From NCBI GenBank assembly GCA_020026275.1, contig JAHHQQ010000005.1, positions 40,906-104,905 on the forward strand: 64,000 bases of DNA, written 5' to 3'. The DNA is from Bacteroidales bacterium. GTDB lineage: Bacteria; Bacteroidota; Bacteroidia; Bacteroidales; UBA932. The position numbers were made by a program, and so were the translations under genes. Of this stretch, positions 49,870 through 60,000 are shown one piece after another. The first letter of the stretch is position 1, and every line of letters begins with the position of its first letter. The notes beneath the pieces were generated by a model, which had not been told where the DNA came from, did no database searches, and saw nothing but the letters and a program-made list of their open reading frames with translations.

Positions 49870-51648
49870 ATGAGTAACTTGAAGGTATTGTTGAGGAAAT
49901 GTTTCAGCACTTTGTCCGAGAAGAACAAACTGATGATTTTGTCTTTGGCAGTGGGCATCGCATGTGGTCTGGCTGCCGTCATACTCGAATCATTGGTGCA
50001 TGTAATCCGGTCCGGCCTGACTTCTTGGTTTGAGAATGGAGCAGATTATTTGCTGCTGCTTATTTATCCGGGGATCGGTATGTTGCTGTCGTTGCTTCTC
50101 TTGAAATTCGTCATTAAGGACAATATCGGTCATGGTGTCACGAAAGTACTCGTTTCTCTCTCGAAGAATGAATCCCGCATCAAGCCGCACAACACGTGGT
50201 CTTCTATTCTGACCAGTTCGCTGACTATCGGGTTTGGAGGTTCGGTCGGTGCCGAGGCCCCTATTGTATATGCCGGTGCGGCCATTGGTTCCAATATGGC
50301 CCGTCTGGCAGGTATGTCTTATCGTAACATCACCATTTTACTGGGGTGTGGTGCGGCAGGTGCACTTGCCGGTGTATTCAAAGCTCCGCTTGCCGGCGTC
50401 TTGTTTACCTTGGAAATCCTGTTCTTCAACATTTCCATGACTTCTATCATGCCATTGTTGCTTTCTACTGTGTCTGCGACAGTGGTGTCCTACATATTTT
50501 TGGGAGACGACCTTCCGTTCCATTGCACTTTGTCTCCATTTGCCTTGCGCAATCTTCCGTTTTATGTTCTGTTGGGGATTCTCTGTGGCTTTGTGTCCTT
50601 GTATTTTATCCGTGCGACACTTTGGCTGGAGGACAAGTTGGCTCGGAGTTTCAAGAATGCCTATGCCAAATGGACGTTCTGTGCAGTAGGATTGGGTCTT
50701 CTGATTTTTCTGTTTCCTCCATTGTATGGCGAAGGATATGATGCGCTTGCGCCGCTGTTGAATGGAGAAGCAATCAATTTTGATGGACAGACGCCGTTGG
50801 CCTGTATGCTCCACATTCCATGGCTGGTTCCTGCTTTCTTCTTGTTGATCATGTTCTTGAAAGTCCTTTCCATGACTTTTACCAACGCTGGTGGTGGAGT
50901 GGGAGGTACTTTCGGTCCGACTCTGTTTGTCGGAGCTATCTGCGGATTCGTGTTGGCAAGATCCTTGAATATGTTGATGGAAGGGACCGATATGACAGTA
51001 CCGGAGCAGAATTTCGTCTTGGTCGGAATGGCAGGATTGATGGCAGGTGTCATGCAGGCACCGATGACTGCCATCTTCCTCATTGCAGAGATTACTGGCG
51101 GATATGATTTGCTGTTGCCTTTGATCCTGACTTCTGTCATTGCTTTCGGAACGACGAGAATATGGGAGAAATATTCTATTTATACCAAGCGTATTGCCAA
51201 GAGAGGAGAACTCCTGACGCATGATAGCGACAAGGCCGTCCTCACCTTGCTCAAGACATCCGAACTGGTGGAGACCAATTTCAAGACCATCCAGATTGAA
51301 GATTCTCTTGGTGCACTGGTGGAGGTCATTTCCCAGTCGGAGAGAAATATTTTCCCGGTAGTGGACATGAAGAATCATTTCCAAGGTTACATTTCTTTGG
51401 AAGATGTCAGGAAGGATATGTTCCGGACCGACATCTATGACAAGATGTGTGTCTACAATTATATGCGTTCCGCACCGGAATATGTGTATGAAAATGAGAG
51501 TATGGACAGTGTCATGCACAAGTTTGAAAAGACGGGTGCATGGAATCTGCCGGTGGTCAAGGAAGACAGGACCTATATCGGTTTCGTCTCCAAGTCCAAG
51601 ATTTTCAATGCTTACCGTGAGGAACTGAAGGAGATATCACACGAATAG
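49870..51648 (+). CDS. CLC-type chloride channel/antiporter with CBS domains
   Basis: 592 residues. The membrane part (to ~430) has the CLC signatures GGSVGAEAPIVYAGAAIG, where the Glu is the gating glutamate position (GxEGP in E. coli ClcA), and GGVGGTFGPTLFVGA. Two CBS domains follow (about 455-590): NIFPVVDMKNHFQGYIS and NLPVVKEDRTYIGFVSKS. The conserved gating Glu suggests a Cl-/H+ exchanger rather than a channel, but this is inference. CBS pairs usually bind adenine nucleotides and tune activity. tex follows after 28 bases. Confidence 0.92.
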   Translation: MSNLKVLLRKCFSTLSEKNKLMILSLAVGIACGLAAVILESLVHVIRSGLTSWFENGADYLLLLIYPGIGMLLSLLLLKFVIKDNIGHGVTKVLVSLSKNESRIKPHNTWSSILTSSLTIGFGGSVGAEAPIVYAGAAIGSNMARLAGMSYRNITILLGCGAAGALAGVFKAPLAGVLFTLEILFFNISMTSIMPLLLSTVSATVVSYIFLGDDLPFHCTLSPFALRNLPFYVLLGILCGFVSLYFIRATLWLEDKLARSFKNAYAKWTFCAVGLGLLIFLFPPLYGEGYDALAPLLNGEAINFDGQTPLACMLHIPWLVPAFFLLIMFLKVLSMTFTNAGGGVGGTFGPTLFVGAICGFVLARSLNMLMEGTDMTVPEQNFVLVGMAGLMAGVMQAPMTAIFLIAEITGGYDLLLPLILTSVIAFGTTRIWEKYSIYTKRIAKRGELLTHDSDKAVLTLLKTSELVETNFKTIQIEDSLGALVEVISQSERNIFPVVDMKNHFQGYISLEDVRKDMFRTDIYDKMCVYNYMRSAPEYVYENESMDSVMHKFEKTGAWNLPVVKEDRTYIGFVSKSKIFNAYREELKEISHE

Positions 51649-51676
51649 AAGAACATTGATTCTAATTAGATATAAT

Positions 51677-53818
51677 ATGAAATCATTATACGTCCATTTC
51701 ATCGCAGACAGGTTGGAACTGAAGACCTGGCAGGTAGAAAACTGTGCCGCCCTTTTTGAAGAGGGTTGTACCATTCCTTTCATCAGCCGATACCGTAAGG
51801 AAAGAACAGGAGGGCTGGAAGATGTGGAAGTTGCTGAAATCCAACATTGGGCAGATATCTTTGGGGAGATGGAGAAAAGGAAAGCGTCCATTCTCAAGAC
51901 TATTGACGAACAGGGGAAGTTGACGGATGAATTGAGACAGGCCATAGAAGGTTGTGTACAGTCCAATGAATTGGAGGACCTGTATTTGCCTTATCGTCCC
52001 AAAAGGAGGACTCGGGCAACGATGGCCAAGGAGGCCGGATTGGAACCGCTTGCGGACAAGATGTATGCCGTGGTTGTCAAAGATCTTTATGGCGAGGCTG
52101 GCAAGTTTGTCAATGAACAGGCTCCTGATGTGGAGGCCGTTCTGGCAGGAGCAAGGGATATCATTGCGGAACGCTTGAGCGAGACCGCTTCTGTGCGTGA
52201 AACCTTGCGTGTTATTTTCAGGACAAGAAGAATTGTCACCAAAGTGACCAAGGCAGGGGAGTCTGATCAGGCAGCTCTTAAGTACAAAGGCTATTTTGAC
52301 TACAATGAACCTCTTTCACGGATGGCTCCCCATCGCCTGCTGGCTATCTTGAGAGCTCAGAATGAAGGTTATCTCAATGTCAAGATTGATGCCGACCCAG
52401 AGCGTTGCGGCAATAAATTGTATTATGATTTTTGTCAGGAGCGACGTTATCCGTCCGGTCCATTGGCAGATCAGATCAGAATGGCCATTGACGATGCATA
52501 CAGTCGCTTGCTCGCTCCTTCTGTTACCAATGAGATATTGAAGGAGTTCAAAGAGAAGGCCGATATCGAATCTATTCGTGTGTTCGGAGAGAATCTTCGT
52601 CAGCTGCTTCTCGCCGCACCGGTGGGACAAAAGAGGACGATGGCCATTGATCCGGGTTTCCGTAACGGATGCAAGATTGCCTGTCTGGATGAACAGGGCA
52701 ATTTGCTTCATCATGAAATCATCTATCCTCATCCTCCACAAAATGAGAAGATCAAAGCGATTGTGGCCGTGACGGAAATGATTGAGAAATATGGAATCCA
52801 GGCCATTGCTATCGGTAACGGTACTGCCAGCCGTGAAACGGAGGAATTTGTCAAGAGAGTCCAGAAGCCGGATGACTGCAAGGTCTTTGTAGTCAGTGAG
52901 GATGGCGCTTCCATCTATTCTGCTTCAGAAGTGGCCCGTGAGGAATTTCCAGATGAAGATGTCACCGTCAGGGGAGCCGTTTCCATTGGCAGGCGTCTGA
53001 TGGATCCTCTTGCCGAACTTGTCAAGATCGATCCTAAATCTCTTGGAGTCGGCCAGTATCAGTATGATGTGGACCAGAATCTGTTGAAAGAACAGCTGGA
53101 CAACACGGTCATTATCTGTGTGAATACAGTGGGAGTCAATTTGAACACGGCCAGTCCGTATTTGTTGAGCTATGTTTCTGGCATCGGACCTTCCTTGGCT
53201 CGGAACATTGTTGATTATAGGGCAGAGATTGGAGGTTTTTCTTCTCGGGAGCAATTGAAGAAGGTTCCGCGTCTGGGAGCCAAGTCTTTTGAGCAGTGTG
53301 CTGGTTTCTTACGTATTCATGACGGCAAGAACCCATTGGACAATTCTGCAGTGCATCCAGAGTGTTATCATATTGTTGATCGGATGGCCGCTGATTTGGG
53401 AGTGCCGGTAGAGGATCTGGTGCGAAATGATGCTTTGATCGCTGAAATTGTTCCTGAGCAATACGTGGAAGGAGAATTCGGCTTGCCGACTATTGATGAT
53501 ATTATCAAGGAACTGGCCAAGCCTGGAAGGGATCCTCGTGAATCCGCCAAGGAATTTTCTTTTGCAGAAGACATTCATGAGATCGAGGATTTGGTTCTGG
53601 GAATGGAGATTCCTGGAATTGTTACCAATATCACCGCATTTGGTGCTTTTGTAGATGTAGGAGTTCATGAAAATGGTTTGATACATGTTTCCCATATGGG
53701 GGTCAAAGGTCGGAATGTGAACCCTTCCCAAATTTTGAAATTGCATCAGCAGATAACGGTCAGAGTCATCGATATCGATATGGACAGACGTCGCATTTCG
53801 CTTGCATTGGTAAAATAG
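51677..53818 (+). CDS. tex: Tex-family RNA-binding transcription accessory protein
   Basis: 713 residues. Domain order: N-terminal Tex helix-turn region (to ~190), a YqgF/RNase-H-like domain with TMAIDPGFRNGCKIA and AIGNGTASRETEEF, a helix-hairpin-helix pair (SYVSGIGPSLARNIVDYR), and a C-terminal S1 RNA-binding domain (IVTNITAFGAFVDVGVHENG, then LIHVSHM). It binds nucleic acid and affects transcription and stress tolerance; the precise role in this phylum is unknown. ATG at 51677 is preferred over a TTG at 51656 that overlaps the spacer after clc. Confidence 0.94.
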   Translation: MKSLYVHFIADRLELKTWQVENCAALFEEGCTIPFISRYRKERTGGLEDVEVAEIQHWADIFGEMEKRKASILKTIDEQGKLTDELRQAIEGCVQSNELEDLYLPYRPKRRTRATMAKEAGLEPLADKMYAVVVKDLYGEAGKFVNEQAPDVEAVLAGARDIIAERLSETASVRETLRVIFRTRRIVTKVTKAGESDQAALKYKGYFDYNEPLSRMAPHRLLAILRAQNEGYLNVKIDADPERCGNKLYYDFCQERRYPSGPLADQIRMAIDDAYSRLLAPSVTNEILKEFKEKADIESIRVFGENLRQLLLAAPVGQKRTMAIDPGFRNGCKIACLDEQGNLLHHEIIYPHPPQNEKIKAIVAVTEMIEKYGIQAIAIGNGTASRETEEFVKRVQKPDDCKVFVVSEDGASIYSASEVAREEFPDEDVTVRGAVSIGRRLMDPLAELVKIDPKSLGVGQYQYDVDQNLLKEQLDNTVIICVNTVGVNLNTASPYLLSYVSGIGPSLARNIVDYRAEIGGFSSREQLKKVPRLGAKSFEQCAGFLRIHDGKNPLDNSAVHPECYHIVDRMAADLGVPVEDLVRNDALIAEIVPEQYVEGEFGLPTIDDIIKELAKPGRDPRESAKEFSFAEDIHEIEDLVLGMEIPGIVTNITAFGAFVDVGVHENGLIHVSHMGVKGRNVNPSQILKLHQQITVRVIDIDMDRRRISLALVK

Positions 53819-53893
53819 TAGGGATTGGTATCGAAAAATTACTTTTTTTTAGTGATTTCTATAGCTTTTTTAGCAAGTTTGTCCTAAATTCAT

Positions 53894-53901
53894 TATTTTT
53901 G
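53894..53901 (+). promoter_or_regulatory. -7 element for the DMT permease gene
   Basis: TATTTTTG, full match to TAnnTTTG, 55 bases before the ATG; -33 not obvious. Confidence 0.4.
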
Positions 53902-53956
53902 AACGATTTGTTTGAATCTGTTTTAGAATTGTAAGTTTATAGAAGGGTATTGATAT

Positions 53957-54892
53957 ATGACAAAAGTAGCAAAGAAACGTCCTGGTATCAAAGTTTATCT
54001 GATTTCATTGTTTGCCATCATCCTTTGGAGCATGTCTTATCTTTGGAGTGATCGTCTGATACATCTTCAAATACCAGTTGAATTTTTCATTTTTGTAAGA
54101 ATCTTGCTGGCTGGTCTTATTCTGCTTGTCTATAATCTGATTCGTGGATACCATATCAAGATTAAGAAGAAGCATTTGGGCTTTTTTCTGCTGTTGTCGT
54201 TTTTTGAACCTTTCATCTATTTTGTCTGCGAGACTCACGGCATTGAACTTACCGAATCCCCTACTTTCAGCGCATTGATCATTGCCACCGCTCCGATCTT
54301 TTCTGTCGCTTCCGGCCGTATTTTCTTCAAGGAAAAGATCAGTTTCATCAATGTCATCGGCATTATGATTTGTTTGAGTGGCATTGCGATGGTAACTATG
54401 ACACATGAATCCTTGGCAGATACCTTTATGTTAGGGCTGATTCTCTTGTTGATAGCCATCTTGGCAGAGGTGGGACATGCTACTGTTACCAAGTACATAG
54501 CAGATGATTATAAACCGGAGGTGATTGTCATGTACCAGTTCCTGTTCGGAAGTGTCATGCTCTCTCCATTGTTCTTTACCAAGGGAATTCAGAATTTTGA
54601 TGCGGCGACATATCTTTCTTGGGACTCCATTTCAGCTATTCTCTGTCTGGCAGTCTTTTGCTCCAGTCTCGCTTTTTCTTTGTGGGTCAATACCATCAAG
54701 GAATTGGGAGTTGCCAAATCCAGTATCTTCATGGCTGTCATTCCTGTATTTACAGCTATTGACGGTTGGATTTTAGGACAGGAAATCTTGACTTTGGGAC
54801 AGTGGTGCGGAATCGCCATCGCCTGCCTAGGAGTCATTCTCTCCCAATGTGTATTTAAAAAGCCCAAATTCAATCAGGTCATCAATATCTGA
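53957..54892 (+). CDS. DMT-superfamily permease (EamA family)
   Basis: 311 residues, ten hydrophobic helices in two EamA repeats (about 15-150 and 165-295). Repeat-typical segments include SPTFSALIIATAPIFSV with FKEKISFINVIG, and SIFMAVIPVFTAIDGWILG with LGQWCGIAIACLGVIL. It exports or imports small metabolites in the inner membrane; substrate unknown. The tail after the last helix is short and basic. The 3' end of the coding region is itself the left arm of a terminator hairpin. Confidence 0.87.
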   Translation: MTKVAKKRPGIKVYLISLFAIILWSMSYLWSDRLIHLQIPVEFFIFVRILLAGLILLVYNLIRGYHIKIKKKHLGFFLLLSFFEPFIYFVCETHGIELTESPTFSALIIATAPIFSVASGRIFFKEKISFINVIGIMICLSGIAMVTMTHESLADTFMLGLILLLIAILAEVGHATVTKYIADDYKPEVIVMYQFLFGSVMLSPLFFTKGIQNFDAATYLSWDSISAILCLAVFCSSLAFSLWVNTIKELGVAKSSIFMAVIPVFTAIDGWILGQEILTLGQWCGIAIACLGVILSQCVFKKPKFNQVINI

Positions 54893-54908
54893 TTGGATTC
54901 GGGCTTTT
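54857..54908. terminator. Bidirectional terminator overlapping the DMT stop codon
   Basis: A ~20-base stem with two G-T pairs: 54857-54877 (inside the gene) with 54889-54908 (after or across the stop TGA). A- and T-runs flank both sides, so it can also end the converging pyrC transcript. Confidence 0.8.
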
Positions 54909-54937
54909 CTCAGTCTTCAGCTTCAAAATTCTTGTTC

Positions 54938-56323
54938 TCAGTTGAAATCCAGCGGCATGCCGTGCGGATTACCGAGAACTTGCCCGTCCCGGACCACCAG
55001 GTCACCATTGAGCCAGACCATTTTGACCCTGCCTGTAAATTCTTTTCCCTCATAAGGAGACCAGCCACATTTATAGGCGATGTCCTCGTGAGTCAGCGTA
55101 TACGTTTCTTTCGGATCCAGAACCACAAGGTCGGCATAATTTCCTTTGGCCAGTTTCCCTCTGTGGGAAATTCCCAAGATCGAGGCAATGTTTTCAGAGA
55201 TCAGTGCTGCCACACGAGTCAGTTCAATACTATTCTGTGCTGCTGTTGTCAATAGGGCAGGAAGTGACTGGCCTATTGAAGGCAAACCGGATGGACAGGT
55301 CAGATAGGGTTTCTCCTTTTCTTCTTTCAGGTGCGGAGCATGGTCTGAACCTAGGGTGTCAATGATTCCGTCCTGGATACCTTTGATGAGGGCGTCTCTA
55401 TCTTTTGCCGATTTGATGGCCGGATTGCATTTGACAGCCGGTCCCATGGTCTTGTAATCTTCGTCACAGAACCAGAGATAATTGCTGGAGGTTTCTGCTG
55501 TGATGGCCGGATTATACATTTTGGCGGCCCGAATCATTTGGACTTCTTCAGCAGTGCTGACATGACAGATATGGAGATGGGTCCCATATTTCATGGCAGT
55601 CTCCAAAGCTTTGATGGTGGAATGGATACAAGCCTGGCGTGAGCGGATCAGGGGATGCATCTCGAACGGAATCTGATCTCCATATTTCTCTTTGGCCGAG
55701 GCCAGATTGGTACGGATAGTGGTTTCGTCTTCACTGTGTATGAAGATGCATTTTTCCTTGATGGCAAAAAGTTGGCTAAGAGCAGACTGGTCGTCCACCA
55801 ACATATTTCCAGTAGAGGAGCCCATGAACACCTTGACGGCTCCGAAATTTCTGCCTTTCCCTTCCGCAATCAGTCTCATGATTTCATCTGCATTCTGGTT
55901 GGTGGCACCTATATGGAAGCCATAGTTGCTTTCTGCATTCTTGGAGGCATTTTCCAATTTCTTCTCCAACTGTTCCCATGAGGTAGTTGCCGGATTGGTG
56001 TTGGGCATATCTATGAAGGAAGTGATTCCTCCCAATAGGGCGGCTTTTGACTCAGAGGAAATATCTGCTTTATGAGTCATGCCCGGATCCCTGAAGTGGA
56101 CATGGGCATCTATGCCACCTGCCAGCAGGCAGAGTCCTTTCAAGTCAGTCACTTCTGTATCAGAAGCAAGGTCAGTGCCCTCCTGTTCTGCGACTGGCCG
56201 GCTCTGACCCTCTTCATTGTAATATCTGATATCCGCAATGGTTTTTCCTTCAATGAGAAGTTCGCCCATTTGAATTTTCTCTGAAGTGACAATCATTGCA
56301 TTTTTCAATAAATGTCTTCTCAT
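54938..56323 (-). CDS. pyrC: Dihydroorotase
   Basis: 461 residues, class I amidohydrolase of pyrimidine synthesis: carbamoyl-aspartate to dihydroorotate. Metal-binding signatures are GGIDAHVHFRDPGM, AVKVFMGSSTG (Lys to be carbamylated), HICHVSTAEE, and LGSDHAPHLKEEK. It could be confused with allantoinase, but the pattern GSDHAPH with RDPG fits DHOase, and the phylum's enzyme has this form. The start overlaps the end of the glycosyltransferase gene by four bases (ATGA), implying translational coupling, an odd pair functionally. Confidence 0.92.
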   Translation of the reverse strand: MRRHLLKNAMIVTSEKIQMGELLIEGKTIADIRYYNEEGQSRPVAEQEGTDLASDTEVTDLKGLCLLAGGIDAHVHFRDPGMTHKADISSESKAALLGGITSFIDMPNTNPATTSWEQLEKKLENASKNAESNYGFHIGATNQNADEIMRLIAEGKGRNFGAVKVFMGSSTGNMLVDDQSALSQLFAIKEKCIFIHSEDETTIRTNLASAKEKYGDQIPFEMHPLIRSRQACIHSTIKALETAMKYGTHLHICHVSTAEEVQMIRAAKMYNPAITAETSSNYLWFCDEDYKTMGPAVKCNPAIKSAKDRDALIKGIQDGIIDTLGSDHAPHLKEEKEKPYLTCPSGLPSIGQSLPALLTTAAQNSIELTRVAALISENIASILGISHRGKLAKGNYADLVVLDPKETYTLTHEDIAYKCGWSPYEGKEFTGRVKMVWLNGDLVVRDGQVLGNPHGMPLDFN

Positions 56324-57042
56324 TGTTTCGGAAGAATCTTTCTGAATTTTAATTTGAATACACCCAGAAGGGCTTCCTGGAAAATACCCCCACTCATCTT
56401 GGAAGTGCCTTCTTTGCGGTTCACGAAAATGATAGGTACTTCCTGGATTTTGAATCCCAGTTTGAAGGCAGTGTATTTCATTTCAATCTGGAAACCATAT
56501 CCTTTCATTCTCACATTGTCCAGGTCAATGCGCTGGAGCAGTTTTTTGCTGTAGCATTTGAAACCTGCCGTGCAGTCGGTAATCTTCATTCCCAATACGG
56601 TTCTTACATAGACGGAGCCATAGTAGGACATGATGATACGGCCAATTGGCCAGTTGACGACACTGCATCCGTCGCAATATCTGGAACCGATAGCAAGATC
56701 CGCCCCATTCAGGCACGCCTGGTAGAGTCTGGGCAAGTCGTCCGGATTGTGGGAGAAGTCTGCATCCATTTCAAAGGTATAGTCATATTCATGTGCCAAA
56801 GACCATTCGAAACCGGTCAGATAGGCAGTTCCCAATCCCAATTTGCCAGCTCGTTCGATGAGGAAAAGTCGGTTTGAGAATTCTGTCTGTAATTTTTTTA
56901 CAATGGCGGCGGTTCCGTCTGGGGAACCGTCGTCAATGATCAGGATATGATATCCTCCTTCAAGAGAGAAAACTTTCCGGATGATTTTTTCGATGTTTTC
57001 TTTCTCGTTGTAGGTTGGGATAATCACTAATTTCGTATGCAT
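56320..57042 (-). CDS. Polyprenyl/dolichyl-phosphate mannose synthase-like glycosyltransferase (GT2)
   Basis: 240 residues from ATG 57042, where the family begins (KLVIIPTYNEKENIEKII). The GT-A fold shows LIIDDGSPDGTAAIV for nucleotide binding, the DxD-containing EMDADFSHNPDDLP, and the usual C-terminal GYGFQIEMKYTAFKLG with VPIIFVNRKEGTSKM. It makes a polyprenyl-phosphate sugar (often mannose) used for lipid-linked glycan or protein glycosylation. No transmembrane tail is present, so it is the soluble form. An upstream in-frame ATG at 57081 falls inside the preceding gene's 3' end. Confidence 0.9.
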   Translation of the reverse strand: MHTKLVIIPTYNEKENIEKIIRKVFSLEGGYHILIIDDGSPDGTAAIVKKLQTEFSNRLFLIERAGKLGLGTAYLTGFEWSLAHEYDYTFEMDADFSHNPDDLPRLYQACLNGADLAIGSRYCDGCSVVNWPIGRIIMSYYGSVYVRTVLGMKITDCTAGFKCYSKKLLQRIDLDNVRMKGYGFQIEMKYTAFKLGFKIQEVPIIFVNRKEGTSKMSGGIFQEALLGVFKLKFRKILPKQ

Positions 57043-57067
57043 ATGTGAATGTATTGTTTTGCAACAG

Positions 57068-60000
57068 TTATTTGCTGTCAATAGTTTTCAACATTTCTTT
57101 GACAGCAGCTTCCAGCTGGACATCCTTGCCATTCAAATCTGATGCCGGATCGCTGTACACGAGAATGTCCGGTTCAACCTGAAGGTTTTCAAGATATCTC
57201 TGCTCTTTCAGGCCCCATGCGCCCACCTGAGGAATACCGAAGACAAGGGATGGGTCAATCAGATTTTCCCACCATACGGCTGTCATGGTTCCGGCAACTG
57301 GTGCACCGATCAGTTTGCCGATGCCCAAAGTCTGGTAGACATAAGGGAAGCCGGAAGCATCTGAGTAGTCCTCTTCGCACATGAGGACACAAGAAGGTTT
57401 GGTCCATTTGGAATAAGGTTCAGTGCTGATGTATTGACCTCTAGGTTGGAACTTGAGATAGGCTTCTCCGCTGAGCAAGGTTGCCAGGTCGTCATGCAGG
57501 AAACCGCCTCCGTTATGTCTGATGTCAACGATCAGAGCTTCTGCATCTCTATATTTTCCCAGTGCTTTGGAGTAGACCCTTCTGAAGCTTGGGGAATCCA
57601 TTCCCTGGACATGGACATAACCGATTCTTCCACCGGAAAGCCGGCATACCATTTCTTCACGTTGTTTGACCCAACGTTTGTAGAGGAGTGGATTGAGGCT
57701 TGCAAGCGGTTCAAGGTACAGTTCGGTACTCTTGTGTCCTTTTTTGACAGTTACAAAAATCTTCTTTCCTGCCTTGTCGATGAGGTATTTTCTCCAGTTT
57801 TCACCTGCGGCAATCTTATGGCCGTCGATAGATTCGATGATGTCTCCAGCCTTGATTTCAGAATCAGCGAGGTTGAGCGGACTGTTGACAATTACTTCCT
57901 TGATCTTGACACCTTTTCCCTGGTAGCCTTTGTCTTCAAAGAAACCGAGGTAGCTGTTTCTCTGGCTGATTCCAGAATAGTGCCTGGCACCTGTATGGGA
58001 ACCATTCAGCTCACCCAGCATTTCTGACAGCATTTCTGCAAAATCAGTGTTGTTGTTGATGTATGGGAGGAACTGTCTGTAGTTGTCTCTGTAGTAAGCC
58101 CAGTCCACACCGTGGATAGCAGGGTCGTAGAATTTCTCTTCCACTTGTTTCCAGACATGCTCAAACATATAGGTTCTCTCGTCGGCCGGTCTGTAGTCAA
58201 ATTCGCCGGAGAAGCTGATTGGTTTCGGCTGACCGGACATCAGGTTGATGGCAGTGATGCCGCGGCCGTTGATCACGTAGATGGTGTTGCCGTCCTTGGT
58301 AGGGTAGATGGCACCGAATACGCCTTTCTGTACCAGAGTGACATTGCCTTTCTTCAGATCTCTCTTGTAGAGGGCGAAGCCCTGCTCGCAAGGTGACATG
58401 TAATAGAGTTGGGTGGCATTGTTGTTGACGAAATAGTCGCCCAGTCTGGAAGAAGATGGTGTCAGTCTGAAGATACGGTCGAAACGGTTCTCCAGATCCA
58501 GCTTGATTTCCGGTACCTTGTTCTTGATGCTGTCTTTCTTGGCTTTCTCTTCTTCTTTCTTCAGCTGTTTCTCGGATTTTCCGGAAATCATCTGGGCTAC
58601 TTCAGCATCTTCTTTGTCTTGATTGAATTCAGTGACTGCCTTGCCGTCCAGGAACATCATATAGATGTCGGTGTCTGCCCCCCAGCTTCCGTGGCTTCTG
58701 TAACCGTTGCGGTCACTTTCATAGGTGACGGCCTTTCCGCCCAGGGCCCATTTGAAATTCTGGTTGGAGTAGCCGCTCTGGGTCAGGTTGATGTGTTTGC
58801 CTGTTTCAATTTCAATCAATGCAACATCTGCATTGTTCCAGCCACCTTCTCCGTGATAGGTGAAGAGGACGTGGCGGCTGTCCGGACTGATCTTGAAACT
58901 CAGGTCGCCATCAGTATAGGAGTAGGCACCATTCTTGAGCAAAGAAGTGACCTTGTTGGATTTCACTTCCTTCATCACCAATTCGTTCCTGTCTCTGAGA
59001 TAGACGACGAATTTGCCGTTCGGAGCAACCTGTGGCTGGAAAGAAGTTTCTCCTGGAACAGAGAAAAGTTCTTCCTTGAAGTCATGGGCGTAGATGAATG
59101 TCTGATCGTCCTTGTTTGTCAGAGAGGCTTTGTAGATGCCCCAGTTTCCATTTCTTTCAGCGGAATAGTAGAGAGTGCGTCCGTCTTCAGAGAAGCAAAT
59201 GTCTCTTTCTTGAGTAGCGGTATTGGTGATTCTTTTGGTGGTTCCGTAAGTAGGGGAAGCGACATAGACGTCTCCTCTGATAATCAAAGCAATCTGTTTC
59301 CCGTCAGGAGAAAGAGCCATGTCGTTGGCGCCCTTGGAAACAGACATCTTGATGAGATCCTTTTCTTCCTTGTCTTTGATGATGCTGATTTCCACTTTCT
59401 TTTCTTTTTGTCCTGGAGTCAGGGTATAAAGCTCTCCGTTCAGTGAGAAGGAAAGAACGTCATTGTCAGAGATGGACAGATACCTGACAGGGTTCTTTTC
59501 TGCGAAAGTCAGTTGTTCTACCTTCTTCGGGTCAGAAATGGAACTTTTCCAGATATTGGAGGTCTTGCCGTCCCTTTCGCTCAAATAGTAGAAGGTATCT
59601 CCGTCTGAACCGAATACTGGATTGGTGTCTTCTCCTTTGTAGCCGCTCATGCGGGTGAATTTACCATTGCCGGTAATGACTGCTCCGTTGTCTTTTTCAG
59701 AAGGCTGGTAGAGCATGATGTCACGAGTGACGGAAGAAGTGTGGTGTTTTCTGAACACATCTTCAAAACCTTTGACATCTTCATAGAGGGCAAGTCCTTC
59801 TTTGTTGAAGGAGATGGCACGCAATTTCATGGAGGTCATCAGTTCTGGTTTCTGGCCTTCGAGTCCGACTGTATAAATCTGGGCGCCATTGGGGAATCCG
59901 CCATAGTTGACGTCCTGGAGAACGGTTCCGATGAAGACAATTCTTCCGTCTGGCAGCAGGGCCAAAGGCTTTTTGTTCCCACCGAATGTTTCGATTTTCT

